The notes beneath the pieces were generated by a model, which was not told where the DNA came from, made no database searches, and saw nothing but the letters and a program-made list of their open reading frames with translations. A DNA stretch of 64,000 nucleotides, taken from NCBI GenBank assembly GCA_963969495.1, contig OZ018320.1, positions 76,384,669 to 76,448,668 on the forward strand. The letters are read 5' to 3'. Shown here in pieces: positions 56,051 to 64,000 of the stretch (position 1 is the first letter of the stretch; every line of letters begins with the position of its first letter). Source of the DNA: Ceratothoa steindachneri (Eukaryota; Arthropoda; Malacostraca; Isopoda; Cymothoidae). The position numbers were made by a program, and so were the translations under genes.

Positions 56051-56754
56051 CAAGAATTTTAAACCTTGCCGGGGTCAAGGCCTGTGCCTCCCCATACAAG
56101 ACTGGCGACACTGCCAAGGGGACCTGCGATGTCCTGGGAGGGGATGGCCAATTGGAGGCCCCTCCTGTGATAGACATGGTCCTTGAGGAGACCCAGCCCC
56201 AGACGGTAGGGCCTTCCATGGGGGGGAATTCGGGCTCGGCGCCAAGCACCGAACCCGAATCCGTCCCTATGCAAGGTCGTCCTCAAATGGCTGAGGGCTC
56301 CGAGGCAGTAGAAGGAGGGGAGGGATCTCCTCCGACAGGTGCCCCTACGACAACCAGGACCTTCTCCATTTCGGAGAGGGACCTGGCTGAGGCTGGTCCA
56401 TCTGGCCTGGGGACTTCTGCCGGTGGAGGTGAAAAGCGGGTTCATTCTCCGCCCTCCTCTCCGAGAAAGAAAAAGACTAAAAAGACTAAAAAAACCAAAA
56501 AGACTCAGGGCTCCTCTCCATCCGCGGGGGCTGCGGGGACGGATGGGTCTGCTGCCACTCTGGCAAGCGACCAAGCCAAGATCGGCACATCCGCCCCCTC
56601 TGCCCCCCCGGTTGCGGAGCCCCTGAAAGAAGAAGACTACTACCAAGAGTGCACAGGGCGGTGCCTCGATGACATCGGGGCCCCTGATTCAGAGGTTACC
56701 TGGCGTTTTCGAGCCCGCTGGCTTCAAACGCTTCCTCGTTATTTGCTCCACTGA
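55759..56754 (+). pseudogene. Copy C ORF1 proximal part
   Basis: Open for 331 codons. The first in-frame start is GTG at 55759, while the ATG equivalent to copy A's 6103 (55655) is in another frame because of a C-run length change (10 versus 8). Composition is Ser/Pro-rich with a KKKKTKKTKKTKKT tract. It overlaps the distal ORF1 frame in the same +1 relation as in copy A. Confidence 0.5.
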
Positions 56755-58225
56755 TGGCACCATGTTGTCCAAGGGCAACATGATCCATCAGCGGAGAGGA
56801 TTAGCTAGTGCAATTGGTAGAGAGCCGAAGGTAACCCGTTTCTCGGACGGGAGCCTTCTGGCGAATGCGGCGAATCCCGCCGAGGCGGCCAGGATTAGTG
56901 CTCTTCGGACACTTCATGGCACCCCGGTGAGTGTGACGCCGCACTCTACCATGAACTTTGTGAAAGGAGTAGTTTATGCGAGGGAACTCGTTGACTACTC
57001 CATTGAAGACATCACCTTAGAGCTGGCCGACCATGGGGCGGTCAAGGTCGAACGTGTGATGAGAAAACAGGGAGGGGCCTCGAGACCCACCCCTACACTC
57101 TTCGTCACGTTCGACTGTGACAAGCTCACTGAGTCGGTGCGTGCCGGTTGGTACTGCTACCGCGTGAAGGCATTCGTGCCACTGCCGCGGCGGTGCTATT
57201 ACTGTCACCGCTTCGGCCATACGAATCGCTCATGTAGACGTGCAAAGTCGGGGTCACCCGAAGTCTGTGTAAATTGCTCCAAGGTCGCACACGATAAGTC
57301 CAAATCGTGTGTGGCCAAGTGTGTCAATTGCGGAGAGCCGCACCCTGCTTCTTCGAAGCAATGTGGTGCATATCTCCTTGAGAAAGAAATCCTGGCCGTT
57401 CAGGCCCAGGATCGACTCTCATTCCGCGAGGCAAAGGACTTGGTCCTGGCGCGTCCGGCTCTGCCTGGGACGTCATATGCCTGAATAGTTAGGAAGGCAC
57501 CCTCTGCTCCCGGCCCATCCAGGCCAACGAGCACGGTTGTTTCCGCGCCCATTCGGAGCCCTTCTGCGGGCTCTACCCAACCCGGGCGCTCCCCTGGTAA
57601 AGCTGGCGGCAAAAAGGGCTCATACCCTGCCCCGGCTAAAACCAGGGCTCCCCCCTCTTCCCCCAGCGTGACCGTTTCCCGTAAGGCGAAACGGCCACGC
57701 GCCTCCACCGAGTCGTTAGACTCACAGGAGGCAACACCCCTGAAGATGGTCGCTAGGCCATCTTCCGTGGTTTCTAAAGCTGTCCCCCGAAAGGAGGACA
57801 GCAACAAAGGAGCTTCGGCTCCTTCGCCCACGTCCCGAGGTGGAGCGAGTGGCTCGGAGACGGTGGTTCCTCGAAAAGAGGGCCCCCCGCCTCCGAAGCC
57901 GCAACGCCCGCCTAAGGTTTCGAGGCGGAGGGAGGAAAAGACTCGCATGGCGAGCCCAACCTCCCCCAATAAGTCCTCGAAGGCGACAGCGCCTTCAGCG
58001 CTTTGTCCGGCCAACAGCGCCCGGGGTTTTGCCCCCGGGAAGCGTACGGCCATTCCCGTGAGGGTCTTCAATTCGAGGAGGGCCCCCGCGTCTCCTCCGA
58101 GCCAGGCCTGGAGGGCATATTCCTTCAATGGAATTGCCGTGGACTCCGGGCCAACTGGGAGGAGCTGCGGAGGCTCGTCTCGTCCCGTTCCCCGTAAGCT
58201 ATTTTTTTGCAGGAGACCATGCTAG
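56630..58225 (+). pseudogene. Copy C ORF1 distal part (three zinc knuckles), one nonsense codon
   Basis: The ATG at 56669 opens the gag core. Three zinc knuckles are intact (57190-57365). TGA at 57482-57484 replaces a Ser codon of copy A. The frame then stays open; the normal stop is lost (TAG to CAG near 58103), so it runs on to 58225. Confidence 0.85.
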
Positions 58226-61200
58226 GTGCGTGCCCCCTCCCTGCCCTCCCGGGGTATAAGGGTCTTGCGACCCCACCACCTCGGGATGGCCGGGCTGGGG
58301 GATGCGCAGTTTACACCCGGCATGATGTCTCCGTTCTTCCTTTCTCTTTAGATACCTCCTTTCAGGCAGTGGCTGTGCAGCTGCACCTGGATAGGAGGTA
58401 TACTATCATTTCTGCGTACATTCCACCGTCAGCTGACTTCGACGCGGGGGACTTCCGCCGCGTCGTTGCACGGTTGCCGAGGCCCTATCTCTTGCTTGGA
58501 GATCTGAACGGCAGGCATCCTCTCTGGGGAGATTACTCCATAAATCCCAGGGGACAAGTCCTTTCCGATCTGATCGAAGAGCTTGAGATAGGTGTCCTAA
58601 ATGTAGGTGAGTTTACGCATCACTGTCCGAGAACCGCTTCATTTTCTTGCCTTGACCTATCTTTGTGCTCTTCGGATGCACAGCCTGATTTTGATTGGGG
58701 GGTGGTCGATGACCTCCATGGTAGTGATCACTTTCCCATTTAAATATCATTTTCAGGGCAACTGCCGCCTGAGAGACCACCTCGGTGGTGCTTGGCGCGG
58801 GCGCGGTGGCCTGCATTTCAGGAAATGACTGAATTCTCTATCTCAGTCGAGGAGTTTAGGTGGGTAGATGAGGCCGTTGAGTTTTTCTCCGGCAACCTCA
58901 TCGCCGTGGGCCTGACTACTATTCCTAGGACGTCTGGCCGTTTTGCACGCCGACCACTCCCATGGTGGTCGGCCGAGTGTGAGACGGCCCTCAAACAGAA
59001 GCGTTATGCCTACATGCGCTATAAGCGCCGCCCGAACGATTTCACTGTCGCTGAATTTCGTCGGGCTAGGGCTAGGTTCCGGTATATTTCGAAGCACGCC
59101 CGCCGCTCTTCTTGGCGGGCATACGTGTCTTCACTTAACGGGAAGACCCCTTTAGCTGAGGTGTGGAAGCGAGTCAAAAGGATTCGGGGCAAGTTCTCGC
59201 AGGACCCCCCTCCCGTTCTCCAGGAGAATGGGACCGCAATCTCGGACCCCGCGTCCGTGGCGGAATCCTTAGCGACCGCTTTTTCCGCATTCTCTAGCCG
59301 TGATGCTGCTCCGCCAGCATTCAATGCACGTCGTGATGTCGCGGAAGGCCGCCGGCTGGACTTTACCTCCAGAGGCGGAGAACCCTTCAACGACAAGTTT
59401 ACTGTGAGTGAGTTGCGCTCCGCTCTCGCTTCGTGCGCGGACACCGCCCATGGTCCGGACGATGTCCCGTACGCCATGCTTCGACACCTAGGTGAGCGAG
59501 GCATGGCCTTTCTGTTAGATTTGTTCAACAGGATCTGGGTGGAAGGTCTTCTCCCAGACTCCTGGCGAATCGCTACTGTGCTCGCCTTTCGCAAGCCGGG
59601 GAGAGATCACTCTACTCCGACCGGTTTCCGCCCAATCTCTCTAACCTCTTGCGTGTGCAAGTTGATGGAGAAATTGGTAAATGTTAGATTAGCCTATTTC
59701 CTGGACAGCGGAGGCCATCTGTCTTCTGCACAGTGCGGCTTCCGTAAGTTCCACTCCACGTCGGATGCTCTGCTCCGACTGGAAAATGCCGTCTGCGAGG
59801 CTTTCCTTCGTAGACAGCACTACGCCACGGTGTTTTTTGATCTGGAGAAGCCCTATGATACCGCATGGCGATACGGTATCATGGAGACTCTCCACACGAT
59901 GGGGGCGAGGGGACGCCTCCCAATGTTTATATCTGAATTTTTGCGAGATCGTCGATTCCGCGTACGGGTGGGGGGAGCCCTCTCCGGCCCAAAGGAGCAG
60001 GAAGAGGGTGTCCCGCAGGGAAGTGTCCTCAGTGTCACACTCTTTTCCCTGAGCATCAACGGCATCACCTCGGTGCTGCCGGAAGATGTTCTCGCTACGC
60101 TCTACGTGGACGACCTTTCGATCTCTTTTGGCGCGGCCCAGATGCCAACTCTGGAGCGCCGACTCCAACAGGCATTGAACCGCGTCTCTCGCTATGCCGA
60201 AGCGCACAGGTTTCGGTTTTCTTTGGCCAAGACTAAGGTGGTGCACTTCTGCCGCCACCCACGGCTTCACCCCGACCTAGATTTGTTTCTTAATGGGGTG
60301 CGCCTGGATGTGGTTGAGTCGCACCGTTTCCTTGGTCTTGTATTCGACCGACGCCTCACCTGGGAGGCTCACATTCGCAGCCTTAGGGTCTCTTGTACCC
60401 GCGCCATGGACATTCTCCGTTCCGTGACGTTCAGCGCTTGGGGCGCTGATAGGGCTACCGCCTTACTTTTTTATCGATCCTTTGTTCGCTCGAAGCTCGA
60501 CTACGGATGCGAGTTTTATGCATCCGCAGCCCAGCGTTTATTGCGGAAGGTGGATTCGATCCACCACACCGGCCTTCACCTTGCGACCGGTGCCTTCCGC
60601 ACTTCCCCCATTGAGAGCCTGTTGGTCGATGCTGGGGAGATGCCACTCGCTCTGCGCCGCGTGCAGTGCATCACTCGCCTGTACGCGCGAGCCCGGCGCC
60701 TCCCTCAGTCGCCAACAGCTCTCACTGCATCCGCAGCTGATCTCGATGGTGCCTATGCCGCCGAGAGACGCCAGTCATACCCTAAGCCCTTTGGGTTTAG
60801 GGCCAGGAAACTCCTTCGAGAGGTAGATATAGCTCTCGGGCCGGTGGCGCCCCTGGTTCTGCCCAGGACGCCACCCTGGAGGGTACCACATTTGGCTATT
60901 TGTCGCCACGCCTCTGCTCCCAAAGCTTGTACTGCGCCGGGAGTATTGCGTTCGACCTTTTTGGAGCACACATCGTGTCACGCTGGTACCGTGCCAGTGT
61001 ATACGGATGGCTCCAAGTCCCAAGAGGGGGTCGGCTTCCACGCCGTATCACCTCTGTTTGAAGTCAGCGGGGCTCTACCAGGCGCTGCGTCTGTCTTCAC
61101 GGCCGAGCTGGTGGCAATACACCACTCGGTACGGGAGATTACGCGACGTGCCCGGTTCGGAGACCGGATTGTGATTTATAGCGACTCACAAAGCGCCCTG

Positions 61201-61833
61201 AGTGCTCTCGGGGCATTGGAATCTCCGCATCCCCTGGTTCGCGAAATCCGTGACGCCACGGTTTTGGCGAGCCGGGCAGATGTCGAGATTATCTTCTGCT
61301 GGTTTCCTGGACATGTAGGAATTGCGGGGAATGAGCGCGCCGATGAGGGCGCCAAAGAGTCCGCGAGGACTCTGCGACCGGACCAGCGTTTCGCTCTTCC
61401 TCACACTGACTACATGGCAGGAATACGGGCAGCTCTTCGGACTGCTTGGCAAAGAAGATGGGAGACGGTCGAGGGGAACTTAAAGTTGCGTGCCATTGCG
61501 CCGCGACTGTTCCCATGGACCTATCCCCCAATGCCGCGGCGGCTTCAGGTTGCTTTCTGTCGTCTTCGAATTGGACACACTCGTGTGACGCATCGTTACT
61601 TGGTGGAGCGCTCGCATGTGCCCTATTGCAACGACTGCGTCGTCCCCCAGATTGTTCGGCATATTCTTGTCGAATGTCCCAGTCTGGGTGATCTTCGCGC
61701 ACGATACCTGTCTCGGTACCGGGATGGGCGGGGTCGCTACCGCCTGTCCCTTGTACTCGGGACGAGTGCGTGCACCATGACTGGCGGACTTATTGACTTT
61801 TTGGGGGAGGCCGGCCTTCTCCCCTTTATTTAA
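57973..61833 (+). pseudogene. Copy C ORF2 polyprotein, two nonsense codons
   Basis: One frame from the ORF1 overlap to TAA 61831-61833, broken by TAA 58195-58197 and TAA 58741-58743, both in the endonuclease. From 58744 the frame is open for over 1,000 codons: linker, reverse transcriptase (YVDD at about 60103-60114, motif A FDLEKPYDT with Pro in place of Ala), RNase H (VYTDGSK, SDSQSAL, GNERADEGAK) and the C-terminal CX2CX7HX4C. No in-frame ATG precedes the endonuclease. Confidence 0.93.
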
Positions 61834-61982
61834 GGTTCCTTTTTTTTGTTATTGTTTTGTTTTAGGTTGCACTCTCCTGCACCGGGGTGAGGGGGACCTC
61901 CCCCCGCTGCCGGAGATTGCTTCGATTGTTAAGTTTTTCCAATTTATATTCATTGTTAAGTTTTCATATTTTAACTTTAAAG

Positions 61983-62039
61983 TAGCTTAATTCTAGGCTG
62001 TCGTGTTTTTCGGCGACTTATGCCCAAGTGGGTAGTTGC
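61983..62039 (+). promoter_or_regulatory. Two-hairpin 3' module of copy C
   Basis: AGCTTA-ATTC-TAGGCT (hairpin 1, with a U-G pair) and GGCGACT...AGTTGCC (hairpin 2, with a G-U pair). It sits just before the poly(A). Confidence 0.6.
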
Positions 62040-62071
62040 CAGATGGGCTCTATAAAAAAAAAAAAAAAAAA

Positions 62072-62084
62072 TCCCAATGGGCGC
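62072..62084 (+). repeat. Target-site duplication, right, of I-like copy C
   Basis: TCCCAATGGGCGC, identical to 55101-55113. Confidence 0.93.
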
Positions 62085-63342
62085 GGAAACAACCGTGCTC
62101 GTTGGCCTGGATGGGCCAGGGGCAGAGGGTGCCTTTCTACCTATTGAGGCTTTAAACGTACCAGGCAGAGCCAAGCGCGCCAGGACCAAGTCCTTAGCCT
62201 CGCGTAATGAGAGTCGATCCTGGGCCTGAACGGCCAGGATTTCTTTCTCAAGGAGATATGCACCACATTGCTTCGAAGAAGCGGGATGCGGCTCTCCGCA
62301 ATTGACACACTTGGCCACACACGATTTAGAATTATCGTGTGCGGCCTTGGAGCAATTCCAACATAATTCCGGTGACCTCGACTTTGCACGTCTACAAGAA
62401 CGATTCGTATGGCTGAAGTGGTGACAGTAATAGCACCGCTGCGGCAGTGGCATGAATGCCTTTACGCGGGAGCGGTACCAACCGGAACGCACCGACTCAG
62501 GAAGCTTGTCACAGTCGAACGTGACGAAGAGTGTAGGGGTGGGTCTCAAGGCCCCTCCCTGTTTTCTCATCACACGTTCGACCTTGGACGCCCCATGGTC
62601 GGCAAGCTATAAGGTGATGTCCTCTATGGAGTAGTCAACGAGTTCCCTCGCATAAACTATTCTTTTCTCAAGTTCATGGTAGAGTGCGGCGTCACACTCA
62701 CCGGTTTGCCATGAAGTGTCCGAAGAGCTCTTATCTTGGCTGCCTCGGAGCGATTCGCCGCATTCGCCAGAAGGCTCCTGTCCGATTAACGGGTCACCTT
62801 CGGCTCTCTAGCAATTACACTAGCTACTGCTATCCTCTGATGGATCATGTTACCCTTGGTCAACATGGTACCATCAGTGGAGCGAATGACAAGGAAGCGT
62901 TTGAAGCCAGCGGGCTCGAAAACGCAATGTAACCTCTGAATGAGGGGCCCCAATGTTATCAAGTCTTCGCCATCCGCACTTTATTCTTAGTTCGGGGCTC
63001 CGCACCCGATGGGATAGAGTGGCCGGATGTGCAGATCTTGGCTTGGTCACTTACCAAAGTGGCAGCAGACCTATCCGTCCCCAAAGCCCCCGCGGATGGA
63101 GTGGAGCCCCGAGTCTTTTTAGTCTTTTTCTTATTTTTTCTCTTTTTAGGAGAAGAGGGCGGGGAATGAACCTGCTGTTCCCCTCCGCCAGCAGGAGCCC
63201 CGAGGCCAGATGGACCGGCCTCAGCTAGGTCCTTCTCCGAAATGGAGAAGCTCCTGGCAGTCGTAGGGGCACCAGTCGGAGGAGATCCCTCCCTCCCTTG
63301 TATTGCCTCGGAAACCCTAGCCGTTTGAGGAGGACATTGCAT
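62085..63342 (-). pseudogene. Copy D ORF1 (gag), broken
   Basis: 63342-62959 is the proximal part with KKRKNKKKTKKTRG. A stop (TGA) ends it just before the core, which is here in a -1 relation rather than the +1 seen in copies A and C. 62573 to 62085 holds the core end and knuckles CYYCHHFSHTNRSC, CWNCSKAAHDNSKSC and CVNCGEPHPASSKQC. The frame then reads through the copy C insertion site. Confidence 0.8.
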
Positions 63343-64000
63343 AGCGAAGGATTCGGGTTCTGTGCTTGGCGCCGAGCCTGGATTCCTCCCCCATGGAAGG
63401 CCCTAAAGTCTGAGGCTGGGTTGCATCAAGGACCGTGTCTACCTCAGGGGGGGCCTCCAGTTGGCCATCTTCTTCCCCAAGACATCGCTGGTCCCCTTGG
63501 CATTATTGTCACTAGTCAGGTGGTGTGGAGAGGCACAGGCCTTGACCCCGGCAAGGTTCAATATTCTTGCCAGCAGGTCTTTTGAAGGAAGCTACCGAAG
63601 GGGCCTGGCTTTGCCCTACCGAGCCCCTTCAATGGGCGGCAGTCGGCAATGGGCTGCCTGCTGGCATCCTTGGAAACAGGGAGGTGCCTGAAAGCACCTC
63701 CAGAGAAATGGGTGAGGGGGAGTCCCCTACACCCGTATTCATAGGAGAGGAGTTAGCCTCCTCTCCGGTTAGAGAAATATGGATGGTCCCCTGCGCAAGC
63801 ACAGGGTTTGAAAAACCTCCATTTTTTCGGTGGAGCTGCTCGAGGGCGGCTCTGTCGATGGTACAGTGTGAATTAAAGGAGGGGGGGGGGTTGACTCATC
63901 ATCTGGCATGGTGACCCTCTTTTTATTACGGGATGCGACAGCTGATCACCTCTCTCAGTAGCCTGCACTGCAAGGGGTGCGTACAGGCGTGGCAGAGCCA

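Larger units (their letters stand above)
55114..62071 (+). mobile_element. Full-length I-like non-LTR retrotransposon (copy C), nested in copy D
   Basis: It starts CCCCGTAAGGGG and ends in poly(A) (62054-62071), with a 13-bp perfect duplication. Organisation is as in copy A, to which it is nearly identical. The last part of the 3' UTR differs more (61834-62050). The high identity of A and C and the intact duplications indicate recent activity of the family, although both copies carry nonsense codons. Confidence 0.95.
62072..64000 (-). mobile_element. I-like copy D, 5' part (minus strand), runs off the window
   Basis: Continues copy D to the right of copy C. Minus-strand order from 64000: structured 5' region (GGAGAGGAG and GGAGGTGC hairpins still present around 63680-63770), proximal ORF1 (63342-62959), and the gag core with zinc knuckles (62573-62085). 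The 5' terminus lies beyond 64000. Confidence 0.9.

Noticed and set aside
57400..58128. 242-codon minus-strand frame opposite I-like ORF1 (also 7847-8518 and 10136-10819)
   Set aside because: Antisense shadows of GC-rich ORF1/ORF2 coding sequence, recurring in each copy.

Overview
This window is eukaryotic and almost certainly from an invertebrate, most likely an arthropod. No intact host gene, tRNA or rRNA is recognisable. It is a repeat graveyard: long (TA)n, (GA)n and (TC)n microsatellites, two minisatellite arrays, and remnants of at least ten transposable-element families. These are Tc1/mariner, hAT, I-like, Jockey-like, CR1-like and RTE-like non-LTR elements, a Penelope-like element, and several LTR retroelements. 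The combination is typical of arthropod genomes, but the sequence alone does not fix the species. The background is AT-rich, while the I-like elements are GC-rich and stand out by composition.

Layout. 1-2190: microsatellites in AT-rich DNA. 2189-4822: two complete but mutated Tc1/mariner elements, back to back, each with terminal inverted repeats and TA duplications. About 5230-15850: a decayed minus-strand Jockey-like element, split by a full-length I-like retrotransposon (copy A, 5561-12461, 15-bp target-site duplication) and by a probable solo LTR (14136-15472). 17970-18211: a foldback inverted repeat. 18530-19918: minus-strand Penelope-like fragments with a GIY-YIG domain and a hammerhead-ribozyme motif. 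20370-25290: decayed LTR-type retroelements (gag zinc motif, reverse transcriptase, protease). 25620-25770: a hAT transposase tail. 27200-27497: a stranded 3' end related to the I-like family. 28840-32884: two CR1-like copies fused head-on as an inverted repeat. 32885-39632: a 6.6-kb, 52-bp minisatellite with about 1.18-kb higher-order periodicity. 39830-43250: decayed Tc1/mariner pieces and a 24-bp minisatellite. 43255-64000: a deeply nested stack.

The nested stack can be read as a stratigraphy. An RTE-like element (43255-47541) carries a 1,388-bp solo LTR (45830-47217) with a perfect 5-bp duplication. A minus-strand I-like element (copy D, 47541 to beyond 64000) lies in its 3' part. Copy D is itself broken by a 3'-truncated plus-strand copy (B, 47843-51549) and by a nearly full-length young plus-strand copy (C, 55114-62071, 13-bp duplication). 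Copies A and C are close to identical and are the youngest; B and D are older.

The most informative features are the I-like family's RNA architecture (a 5' array of perfect hairpins, a conserved two-hairpin 3' module, and overlapping frames with no AUG before the endonuclease), the Penelope-associated hammerhead motif, the higher-order minisatellite, and the two solo-LTR insertions that can be placed to the base. Every protein-coding frame is broken at least once. Some frame breaks sit in homopolymers and could be assembly errors.
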